Source: Chryseobacterium sp. Leaf405
GTDB lineage: Bacteria > Bacteroidota > Bacteroidia > Flavobacteriales > Weeksellaceae
Assembly: GCF_001425355.1 (NCBI RefSeq)
Contig: NZ_LMQN01000019.1
Span: 80,361 to 144,360, forward strand
Reading direction: 5' to 3'
Length of the DNA stretch: 64,000 bases
How positions within the stretch are numbered: position 1 is the stretch's first letter; every line of letters begins with the position of its first letter. The position numbers were made by a program, and so were the translations under genes. The notes beneath the pieces were generated by a model that was not told the DNA's origin, did no database searches, and saw only the letters and a list, made by a program, of their open reading frames with translations. Of the stretch, positions 50,231 to 57,164 are shown one piece after another.

Positions 50231-51969
50231 TGAAACACAGATTGACCTACATATTGTTCCTTTTGGTATCCGTAATTTCTTACGGACAGGTGAATCTTAC
50301 TTTAGAGACCGACAAAGATGATTATAAAGGTAAAGAGATCGTAAATCTCACTGTTGTTCTGGAATTAAATGGGAGCGATCTCGTTCAGCAGACGGGCTTT
50401 CAGCTTCCTGATTTATCTAAATTCAATATAATTGGCAGTGGATCTGTCACCAATACATTTGTAGATCCCGAAACCAACACGGTTGTTATTCAAAAAGTAT
50501 CGAGAATTGCGCTTGAACCTAAGCAGAAAGGAAAAATAAAGATAGGTTCTGTTTTAGTAACGGTTAGCAATAAAATTTATAAAACAGAGCCTTTCAATAT
50601 TAATATAAAAGATATTGAGAAAAAACCTATTGCTGCCGCCACTGCTTCGAAAGATGTTTATTTAAATATGGAAATTGAAGATCGTGATGTATATCAGGAT
50701 CAGCCTACCATCGCTGTTTTGAAGGTATATTCTAAGAATATGGATAACTTAAGAAGAGTAAAAAATATTCATCTTCCTGAGCAGGATAATTTAAATGTGT
50801 ATCCTGTAAGTTTTTCGAAATCGGAAATTGATCCTGCAGATAACGGGAATATGTCGTCGCAGATTCTTGCGGTATTTATGGTTTTTCCAAATGAAGCGGG
50901 ATATGTTGAGGTTCCGGGAGTTTCGGCTTCTGTGAATTCTTATTCTCATAAAAATAAAATCGTCTCCAATAAAGTAAAAATCAACGTTAAAAAGCTTCCT
51001 GAGGGTTCTCCTGAATATTTTAGAAATGCAGTTGGGAATTTTAAAGTAAGTGTTGCAAATACTTCAAAGGAAAAAGCTGAAGTCAAAAAACCGATTAACG
51101 TTTTAGTGAAAGTTAGTGGTGACGGTAATCTTAAAAATATGGAGTTGCCTAAAATTGCTGCATCTCCTGATTATGAAGTGTTTCCTCCGAAAATTACTTC
51201 AAAAGTTACTGTTGGAACGGGAGGAATGAAAGGCGAAATGCTGGCAAATTATATTATTATTCCTAAAAAGGCGGGTGAAATTACTATTAAAACAGAACAG
51301 TTTGCATTTTTTGATCCTTCAAGTAAAGAATATGTAGATCTTGGGCAGGAAAAATTAGTTGTGAATGCATTTTCACATGAGCAGATTCTGGAAGCCCGTA
51401 CTACTGTTGAAAAAGTAAATGAATATACGAATACATTTTTAGAAACTGTTAATACACCGGTGTTAAAAACAACTTCATTCAAAGTAAAAGAAAAAAGTAA
51501 ATTTCACTGGAATGTACTTCTAATCAATATTGCGATTTTATTAGGATTATTTATAGCATTCATTTTATTTAAGACTTGGCAAAAAAAACGTGGTTTGGTT
51601 AAAGAAAATACACCACCGAAACCTTTAGGATCTGTGGCAGAAACTGAAACTGAAATCAGAGAAAACCTTAAAACTGATATTAACGATTATTTCAGCTATC
51701 TTGAAAATCTGAAAGATAATGGTGATTATCAAACATTTTTCCAAACATTAGATGAACTGGATTCTGAAATAAGAAATCAATATTCTCAAAGCTCAGCAGA
51801 AGATTTCAAGAAACTTTTAGAAAATTCTAAAGGAAGTTTTATTGCTAAAGAGTATGAGAAAACGATTCAAACAATACAGATGGAAAAGTACGCTCCTGTA
51901 AAATCTTCAGAAGGTATTGATGAACTTTTAAAGACTGTTGTTAAATTGTATTCACAAATTAGCAAATAA
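50230..51969 (+). CDS. batD: BatD, oxygen tolerance family protein
   Basis: A 579-residue protein with signal peptide (YILFLLVSVISYGQ) and tandem beta-sandwich repeats. Repeat-like openings are NLTLETDKDDYKGKEIVNLT, VYLNMEIEDRDVYQDQPTIA and VANTSKEKAEVKKPINVLVK. One helix follows (~426-446, NVLLINIAILLGLFIAFILF), then a cytoplasmic helical tail (~460-579). This matches BatD of the aerotolerance operon. The long N-terminal part faces the periplasm. It ends the bat operon, since marC has its own promoter box in the 45-bp gap. Confidence 0.92.
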   Translation: MKHRLTYILFLLVSVISYGQVNLTLETDKDDYKGKEIVNLTVVLELNGSDLVQQTGFQLPDLSKFNIIGSGSVTNTFVDPETNTVVIQKVSRIALEPKQKGKIKIGSVLVTVSNKIYKTEPFNINIKDIEKKPIAAATASKDVYLNMEIEDRDVYQDQPTIAVLKVYSKNMDNLRRVKNIHLPEQDNLNVYPVSFSKSEIDPADNGNMSSQILAVFMVFPNEAGYVEVPGVSASVNSYSHKNKIVSNKVKINVKKLPEGSPEYFRNAVGNFKVSVANTSKEKAEVKKPINVLVKVSGDGNLKNMELPKIAASPDYEVFPPKITSKVTVGTGGMKGEMLANYIIIPKKAGEITIKTEQFAFFDPSSKEYVDLGQEKLVVNAFSHEQILEARTTVEKVNEYTNTFLETVNTPVLKTTSFKVKEKSKFHWNVLLINIAILLGLFIAFILFKTWQKKRGLVKENTPPKPLGSVAETETEIRENLKTDINDYFSYLENLKDNGDYQTFFQTLDELDSEIRNQYSQSSAEDFKKLLENSKGSFIAKEYEKTIQTIQMEKYAPVKSSEGIDELLKTVVKLYSQISK

Positions 51970-51983
51970 TCAATTTATTTTCA

Positions 51984-51991
51984 TATTTTTG
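51984..51991 (+). promoter_or_regulatory. -7 box for marC
   Basis: TATTTTTG matches TAnnTTTG, 23 bp before the marC ATG. No -33 partner was seen, partly because the upstream sequence is batD coding sequence. Confidence 0.4.
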
Positions 51992-52014
51992 CGAAATTAT
52001 TAAAAATTGAAAAA

Positions 52015-52617
52015 ATGGAAGTTTTTGATCATTTTTCTATTAAAGAGATTGTTACCTGTTTTATGGTACTTTTCGCAGTTATTGATATAATCGGCTCGAT
52101 TCCTATTATTGTAAGTTTAAAACAAAAATTTGGAGAGATTGAAGCAAAAAGAGCTTCTTTAACTGCAGGTGGAATTATGTTGGTCTTTCTTTTTGTAGGA
52201 AATAAAATTCTAAAATTTATTGGAGTTGATGTAAATTCTTTCGCTATTGCTGGAGCATTTGTGATTTTTATTATCGCTTTGGAAATGATTTTAGGGATTG
52301 AGATCAATAAAAATTCGGAGGCAAAATCAGCATCCATCGTTCCTATTGCTTTTCCGCTAGTTGCAGGAGCAGGAACATTAACAACGACCTTGTCGCTGAA
52401 AGCTGAATTCCATGATATTAATATTATTTTTGGAATCATTCTCAATACAATTTTCGTATATTTGGTGCTGAAATCTGCGACATGGCTGGAGAAGAAAATG
52501 GGAGATGCTACATTGTCTATTTTACAGAAAGTTTTCGGAATTATCCTGTTGGCGATTTCAATTAAATTATTCACCGCAAATTTTGCCCAATTAGTGCAGA
52601 ATTATATTAATTTTTAA
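52015..52617 (+). CDS. MarC-family integral membrane protein
   Basis: A 200-residue inner-membrane protein with six hydrophobic segments. The conserved blocks FAVIDIIGSIPIIVSLKQKF near the start and PIAFPLVAGAGTLTTTLSL in the middle identify the MarC/UPF0056 family. Some archaeal members carry small neutral amino acids; the role in most bacteria is unsettled. A small membrane gene follows after 5 bp. Confidence 0.88.
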   Translation: MEVFDHFSIKEIVTCFMVLFAVIDIIGSIPIIVSLKQKFGEIEAKRASLTAGGIMLVFLFVGNKILKFIGVDVNSFAIAGAFVIFIIALEMILGIEINKNSEAKSASIVPIAFPLVAGAGTLTTTLSLKAEFHDINIIFGIILNTIFVYLVLKSATWLEKKMGDATLSILQKVFGIILLAISIKLFTANFAQLVQNYINF

Positions 52618-52622
52618 GAGTT

Positions 52623-52817
52623 ATGCAGAAGTTTTATAAAGTATTTTTAGTACTGTTTATCGTTTTCATCGCAATTAATCTTTATGCGCTTGATTGGAGA
52701 TCTGATATTTTATCTGAGGATAATCTAAAGTTTGTATTTTCAATTGCTTCAGCCGTAATCGGCCTTATTATTTTATTCGTTATGGATACCTGGAGCAGAA
52801 TCGGAGTGAAGAAATAA
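52623..52817 (+). CDS. Small two-helix membrane protein
   Basis: A 64-residue protein with two hydrophobic segments (VFLVLFIVFIAINLYAL and FVFSIASAVIGLIILFVM) joined by a short polar loop. I do not recognise the family, though it resembles small proteins often found near marC in Flavobacteriia. It is 5 bp from marC and ends before a strong terminator, which marks the edge of the core genes before the accessory cassette. Confidence 0.7.
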   Translation: MQKFYKVFLVLFIVFIAINLYALDWRSDILSEDNLKFVFSIASAVIGLIILFVMDTWSRIGVKK

Positions 52818-52842
52818 GTTTAAAATTACACTATTTTTATAT

Positions 52843-52875
52843 AAAACCTCTTTCGGAATGAAAGAGGTTTTTTTT
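52843..52875. terminator. Left boundary terminator of the accessory cassette
   Basis: AAAACCTCTTTC and GAAAGAGGTTTT form a perfect stem around GGAAT, with eight T at the plus end and A at the minus end, so it can stop transcripts from both sides. It is identical at 30 of 33 positions to the terminator at 55241-55273. Confidence 0.9.
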
Positions 52876-52878
52876 AAT

Positions 52879-53367
52879 TTATGCACACGCAATTCCACAT
52901 TCAAGTGAGCAGAGTAATACGCCTGTTTCTGTAGGTTTACTATAGCATCCATTTGTACGATGACAATTTGTTACGCATTGAGTTGTTGTTATAGGATCAA
53001 CAGAAGCAGCCAATCTTCCCGTTGGACCGGACAGAAGTTTTTTAAGATTCTTAACGGTTGAATCAGAAAGTTGTTGACGACCCTCGTCTGAATAATAGGT
53101 TGCTATTGGCTTTTCGTTTTTATCCAATATTACTTTAAAATAAAAGCCTTGACCTAGTGAATTTTCTTTATAAATTACATAAAATGACTCACCTGTATTT
53201 TCGGAAATTTTAGTAAGTATATTAAACGTTTTATTCTTTGGTTCTTCATTTTTTCTAAAAGATTTAAAATACTGTTTGTCGTCTCTGTCTGTGTACTGGT
53301 TGTTAGCCTTACTTGTAGCAAAGGCAAATAATAAAAGTGCGAATGCTAATAAAAAGTTATTTTTCAT
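52879..53367 (-). CDS. Exported protein with six-cysteine C-terminal tail (paralogue 1)
   Basis: A 162-residue protein with a Sec signal peptide (FLLAFALLLFAFATSKA) and a middle domain of unclear fold (FNILTKISENTGESFYVIYK, FYFKVILDKNEKPIATYYSD). The final ~33 residues have six cysteines spaced C-x3-C-x5-C-x11-C-x3-C-x3-C (CVTNCHRTNGC...SLECGIACA). The same spacing, with PTxTG between the third and fourth Cys, ends the protein at 54210. The tail looks like a disulphide-bonded module or a releasable peptide. The gene is last in the three-gene minus-strand unit. Family unknown to me. Confidence 0.78.
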   Translation of the reverse strand: MKNNFLLAFALLLFAFATSKANNQYTDRDDKQYFKSFRKNEEPKNKTFNILTKISENTGESFYVIYKENSLGQGFYFKVILDKNEKPIATYYSDEGRQQLSDSTVKNLKKLLSGPTGRLAASVDPITTTQCVTNCHRTNGCYSKPTETGVLLCSLECGIACA

Positions 53368-53379
53368 ATTATTTGTTTT

Positions 53380-54207
53380 TTAAAGTTCAATTCTGTTTTC
53401 TTTTTTATATTCTTCAATCATTTTTTTCTGTGTTTCATTGAGCAGTTTTCTTACGTCAACGATATTACCGTTCGCATCTTTTTTTTCATAGATTTGAGTA
53501 TTATTCATCAATTCAAACATTCTTTTCATTGGTTCTTCAATATGACTTTTTCTCATCTTTACAAATTTTGATTTTGAGGTTTCGATATACTTTCTTTTTG
53601 AAATACGATCATCAATCGTAATTTTCTTTTCTTTTGAAATACCAACCGCTAAAAAGTGGTGATCTTTTTTTTCATCATATATCTCAAGAATTAAACCTGG
53701 CAATCCAAAAAATTTATACGGTCCATCCTGAATAGGAATTTCTGGTGTAAAATACGCTTCATAATTTCTTCCTGCATACTCTGTAGTTGCCAAATACGCC
53801 TTGAATCCTAATATTTCTTTGCTCTCTTTGCTTATTTTCCATATGAATTTTGGTTCTTCAATATATTTGTATTCATGTTCATCAAATTCATCAGAATAAT
53901 AAATAACTTCTTTAGATGAGAGCTTTTTTCGAATATAACAGCCGAGTAAATCAGCGGGTAATGCTTTAAAATTAATCTTTTTACCAAGCTTCTCGTCTGA
54001 TGTCATAATAGAATCAGCTAAATAGGGTGCCTCACTAAAAAATGTAGAATAATTTTCTTCAATATTCAAAAAAGTATTTTGTGAAACTATTCTTGTGCTG
54101 TCTTTCATAACATGCTTAGAATAATCATATTGTATGACAAATGATTGTGCTATTGTAGGACTTGAAAAGCAAATGAAAATTATAAAAAGTATAATAGTAT
54201 TTTTCAT
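53380..54207 (-). CDS. GLPGLI-family protein
   Basis: A 275-residue exported protein. I start at the ATG at 54207 because a signal peptide follows (IILFIIFICFSSPTIAQ) and only 2 bp separate it from the upstream stop. The open frame begins 14 codons earlier inside that gene. The hallmark FFGLPGLILEIYD lies around residue 170, and upstream parts fit too (WKISKESKEILGFKAYLATT, YEAYFTPEIPIQDGPYKF). GLPGLI proteins are abundant in Bacteroidota and their function is not known. Its place between two Cys-tail paralogues suggests a role in their maturation or binding. Confidence 0.85.
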   Translation of the reverse strand: MKNTIILFIIFICFSSPTIAQSFVIQYDYSKHVMKDSTRIVSQNTFLNIEENYSTFFSEAPYLADSIMTSDEKLGKKINFKALPADLLGCYIRKKLSSKEVIYYSDEFDEHEYKYIEEPKFIWKISKESKEILGFKAYLATTEYAGRNYEAYFTPEIPIQDGPYKFFGLPGLILEIYDEKKDHHFLAVGISKEKKITIDDRISKRKYIETSKSKFVKMRKSHIEEPMKRMFELMNNTQIYEKKDANGNIVDVRKLLNETQKKMIEEYKKENRIEL

Positions 54208-54209
54208 TT

Positions 54210-54656
54210 CTATGCGCCTGCACATTCTAATACACAATCTAAAGCACAAAGCGCAGTTCCTGTTTGTGTAGGTTGGTCATAACATTGCCAAGTTTTTGTG
54301 CAGTTAGAAACGCAATTTCCCACAGTAAGCACTGGACCTATTGCGCTTCGTTGCAAAGAATTTGAATTTGTGATAATTTCTAAGAGATTTGACTTTATTT
54401 TTTCTCTATTATTTACTATTAAGTTTTTAAACTCGCTACCGTTATCCAAAACTTCAATAGAAAAAGAGGTGACTTTACCTAAGAATCCCTCTCCGACAGA
54501 AATTTTCAAATCATAGATTTTATCATTATATTTTTTATGAATAATAACTGTATGGGTTTTAACCTCTTTCAAATCATTTTTGTAAATAAGAACATTATTA
54601 TTGGAATAATGAAAGCTGAAAATTAATAACGTTAGAAATAAAAATAATTTTTTCAT
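54210..54656 (-). CDS. Exported protein with six-cysteine C-terminal tail (paralogue 2)
   Basis: A 148-residue protein with a short signal-like start (KLFLFLTLLIFSFHYS), a beta-rich middle (DLKISVGEGFLGKVTSFSIE) and a final segment with the same six-cysteine spacing as the protein at 52879 (CVSNCTKTWQC, then PTQTG, then CALDCVLECAGA). Outside the tail the two share little beyond composition, so the tail is the conserved functional part. First gene of the unit controlled from the divergent region next to the XRE regulator gene. Confidence 0.78.
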   Translation of the reverse strand: MKKLFLFLTLLIFSFHYSNNNVLIYKNDLKEVKTHTVIIHKKYNDKIYDLKISVGEGFLGKVTSFSIEVLDNGSEFKNLIVNNREKIKSNLLEIITNSNSLQRSAIGPVLTVGNCVSNCTKTWQCYDQPTQTGTALCALDCVLECAGA

Positions 54657-54704
54657 AATTGTTTAATTTTTAAATGTTTTTTAATTAATTTTTTACAAGT
54701 TTAT

Positions 54705-54732
54705 GTTTTCGCGAGAACATATTACAAAACTA
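54705..54732 (-). promoter_or_regulatory. Promoter and palindromic operator of the Cys-tail operon
   Basis: The minus strand reads TAGTTTTG at 54732-54725, a TAnnTTTG box. Just downstream, where transcription should begin, GTTTTCGCGAGAAC (54705-54718) is a 14-bp palindrome with one mismatched pair. That position suits a repressor, and the divergent XRE protein is the obvious candidate. The -33 box is unclear. Confidence 0.5.
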
Positions 54733-54820
54733 AAAAACAAATCCCTAAGTATACTCATCAAAATTGATAAAAGATTATTCAATTTTGAACAATTTTCATC
54801 CACTTTTGAAAGTTTTTTAT

Positions 54821-54852
54821 TTTGTACATTTAAGAAACTTTAGATACCTTTG
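54821..54852 (+). promoter_or_regulatory. Promoter of the XRE regulator
   Basis: TTTG (54821-54824), exactly 20 bp, then TACCTTTG (54845-54852) form a full Bacteroidota promoter, 17 bp before the ATG. Confidence 0.75.
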
Positions 54853-54869
54853 TTTAAATACAAAATTGC

Positions 54870-55223
54870 ATGAAAATAGGTCAAAAACTGAAAGGAATGA
54901 GAATTGAAAAAGGATTTTCCACTATAGAAATTGCTGAAAAATTAGATATTTCAGAATCTACTTATAGAAGATATGAAGCTGACAAAAGTTTTCCAGATGT
55001 GTTTATTTTGGATAAAATTGCAAAAATATACGATAAAACTTTAAATGATATATTGCCAGAAGGACTGACCGTCATAAACAATAATAATGGAGAGTATTCT
55101 AATAATGCAGGTTATATAGTAAATCAATATCTTTCAGAAAAACTTATCGAGCAGTATGAAGAAAGATTGAAAGAAAAAGATGAACAAATTGCTTTACTAA
55201 AAAGCCTTTTAGATAAAAAATAG
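54870..55223 (+). CDS. XRE-family helix-turn-helix regulator with C-terminal coiled coil
   Basis: A 117-residue DNA-binding protein. Residues ~5-60 are a Cro/CI-type domain (LKGMRIEKGFSTIEIAEKLD, ISESTYRRYEADKSFPDV). A polar linker (NNNNGEYSNNAGYIV) and a short Lys/Glu/Leu coiled coil (LIEQYEERLKEKDEQIALLK) follow, likely for dimerisation. It is divergent from the three-gene Cys-tail operon, with 213 bp between starts holding a palindrome, and is the likely local regulator. It ends 17 bp before the right boundary terminator. Confidence 0.88.
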   Translation: MKIGQKLKGMRIEKGFSTIEIAEKLDISESTYRRYEADKSFPDVFILDKIAKIYDKTLNDILPEGLTVINNNNGEYSNNAGYIVNQYLSEKLIEQYEERLKEKDEQIALLKSLLDKK

Positions 55224-55240
55224 TATCAATTATTTAATAT

Positions 55241-55273
55241 AAAACCTCTTTCAGACTGAAGGAGGTTTTTTTT
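55241..55273. terminator. Right boundary terminator of the accessory cassette
   Basis: AAAACCTCTTTCAG and CTGAAGGAGGTTTT pair with one mismatch, followed by T. It differs from 52843-52875 at only three positions. The same ATATAAAACCTC lead-in precedes both, although the genes beside them differ. Confidence 0.88.
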
Positions 55274-55292
55274 GTCAATAAAGATGAAATTT

Positions 55293-56261
55293 CTAAGAGA
55301 TTACCAGATTTTTCAAAACTGCTTCTGATTTCAATTCCGTTTCAATCCATTCTTTTTCAGGGTTGCTTTGGGCTGTAATTCCTCCTCCTACAAATAAATG
55401 TACTGAATCTTTGTAAAGTTTAGAACAACGAAGATTCACAAAGTACTGAACAGTTTCTTCAGTTTCAATTTTAATATAACCTGCGTACAATTCACGAGGA
55501 AATTTTTCAATTTTTTCAATTTTTTCCTTACAAAACTCTTTCGGAATTCCACAAACTGCCGGAGTAGGATGTAATTCCTGAATAATTTTATCTAAATTTT
55601 CTGCTTTTATATGGGCTTTAAAATCTGTTCTAAGGTGTTTTATATTTCCCGAAATATGATCATACGTTTCCGATTCTTCTAGATTTTCAGAATAATTATG
55701 CAAAATATTTCTGATATAATTAGAGACAGGTTTTTGTTCTTCAATTTCTTTTTCCGACCAATTTTCTGAAACAGGAAGTGTTCCGGCCAGACTCATCGTT
55801 TCAAATTCATAAGTCTTTTTATTGAATTTCCCTAAAACTTCTGAGAAGGCACCCATCCATGAATTCTCACCATCATTAAAGATATATCTGAAAGCATTAG
55901 GATAAGATCGGCAAAGATTTTTAAAGCTTTTATTTAAATCAATTTCATTAAAATCTGTGAAAATTTTTCTTCTTGAATAGACCATTTTGGGAAGTTGATT
56001 TTCATTGATAACTGAAATGACTTTATTCAGATTTTGTAAGTATTCTTCCTTCGTTTCTACTAAAAATTGATTTTTATCTTCTGTTAAAGATTTGCTTGAA
56101 ATTATTGTTTTATCAAATATTTCCGGATTTATTTCGACAATATTTCCATTAAAATCAATTTGACTTAAACCATCAAAAGAATAAAAATTAATATGATTTT
56201 CAGTTGAATTTTTGTCTGTTGAATATAATTTTTCGTCGAATGGAAGTTTGAAATAAATCAT
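55293..56261 (-). CDS. Chorismate-binding enzyme, MenF-like isochorismate synthase
   Basis: A 322-residue enzyme of the chorismate-utilising family. The catalytic C-terminal half contains MVYSRRKIFTDFNE, FGEN... SWMGAFSEVLGKF, MSLAGTLPVSENW, HPTPAVCGIPKEF and LFVGGGITAQSNPEKEW, all usual for isochorismate synthases. It is shorter than enterobacterial MenF, with a reduced N-terminus, as in Bacteroidota. Its likely role is the first committed step to menaquinone, in line with menC at 30400. A salicylate or siderophore role is the alternative but lacks genomic support here. Confidence 0.85.
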   Translation of the reverse strand: MIYFKLPFDEKLYSTDKNSTENHINFYSFDGLSQIDFNGNIVEINPEIFDKTIISSKSLTEDKNQFLVETKEEYLQNLNKVISVINENQLPKMVYSRRKIFTDFNEIDLNKSFKNLCRSYPNAFRYIFNDGENSWMGAFSEVLGKFNKKTYEFETMSLAGTLPVSENWSEKEIEEQKPVSNYIRNILHNYSENLEESETYDHISGNIKHLRTDFKAHIKAENLDKIIQELHPTPAVCGIPKEFCKEKIEKIEKFPRELYAGYIKIETEETVQYFVNLRCSKLYKDSVHLFVGGGITAQSNPEKEWIETELKSEAVLKNLVIS

Positions 56262-56280
56262 TGAATATTTTTTTTTAAAA

Positions 56281-57153
56281 TCAAAGTTTAGAAATAATAT
56301 ATGAAATTCCTACATTGATTTTCCTTTCTGCAAAGGTATTATTAGTCTTAAAAATGTCAAAATCGAAATCACTGTTTTTTAATGAAAAATTCTTTATCTT
56401 GTACTGTTGATATTCCATCGAAATAAGGAAACGTTTTAAAATTCTGTATTGAACACCCATAGAAAATCCAAAATTGGTGTTATTGCTTTTGAAATCATCC
56501 AATTTATTCAAAACCCCATTATCAGGAACTAGAAATTGCATCTTGTAAGAATTTCTATTAATTAAAAATCCTGCGAACGGACGAATATTTTTCCACTCAT
56601 AAAATAATTTTAGCTGCAATACGTATTCGAAATTTTTATTATTAAATCGCTGAAAAAGTAGTGGTTGGGCATCTTTGGAAAAATAAAATCCGTCAAGATA
56701 GGTTTCTTCTTTATTGGCATCCAAATCAAATGTCGAGTTCCAACGATAAATATTTGCCGAAAGCATCAATGAAAGTTGAGGTTTAATAATACTTTTTGAA
56801 ATCCACATCCCAATATTTTCACCGAGTTGAGATTTATTTGCTATATCTTTTGCCAAAGAGCTATTTTTTAAACCGATTCCTGCTTCAATTCCGTATTCAA
56901 AAATTCTTCTCTTTGTTATTTCTTTGCCAGGTTCGGAGAGAAAAGATTTATTTTTAATTTCAATCTCATTGATTTTGGGTTGAGAAATTGTAATATCTTT
57001 TAAACTGAGCTTTATAGGTTTTTCCAAATAAACAGTATCGTAAACAATTACTTTTTCATACACGTAAACGGTATCAACTTTTTTTCTCTTTTGTGCAAAA
57101 GAAAGATGTACTAAAATAATGGAAAAAAGAAGAATTATTTTTCTTAAAAACAT
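56281..57153 (-). CDS. Outer-membrane beta-barrel protein next to sigma factor
   Basis: A 290-residue protein with signal peptide (IILLFSIILVHLSFAQ) and a peculiar N-terminal segment built from DTV repeats (KKVDTVYVYEKVIVYDTVY, residues ~24-42). A porin-like barrel follows, with alternating aromatic strands (IIKPQLSLMLSANIYRW, FEYVLQLKLFYEWKNIRPF, RFLISMEYQQYKIKNFSLK) and terminal strand INVGISYIISKL. It begins 11 bp after the sigma gene stop, so the two are one operon. The DTV segment resembles the sigma factor's last residues. Specific role unknown. Confidence 0.78.
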   Translation of the reverse strand: MFLRKIILLFSIILVHLSFAQKRKKVDTVYVYEKVIVYDTVYLEKPIKLSLKDITISQPKINEIEIKNKSFLSEPGKEITKRRIFEYGIEAGIGLKNSSLAKDIANKSQLGENIGMWISKSIIKPQLSLMLSANIYRWNSTFDLDANKEETYLDGFYFSKDAQPLLFQRFNNKNFEYVLQLKLFYEWKNIRPFAGFLINRNSYKMQFLVPDNGVLNKLDDFKSNNTNFGFSMGVQYRILKRFLISMEYQQYKIKNFSLKNSDFDFDIFKTNNTFAERKINVGISYIISKL

Positions 57154-57164
57154 GGTTGTTTATT

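Noticed and set aside
52029..52574. 181-residue minus-strand ORF opposite marC
   Set aside because: It is fully antisense to a clear membrane protein gene. MarC composition leaves the reverse frame open, and there is no start context or promoter.
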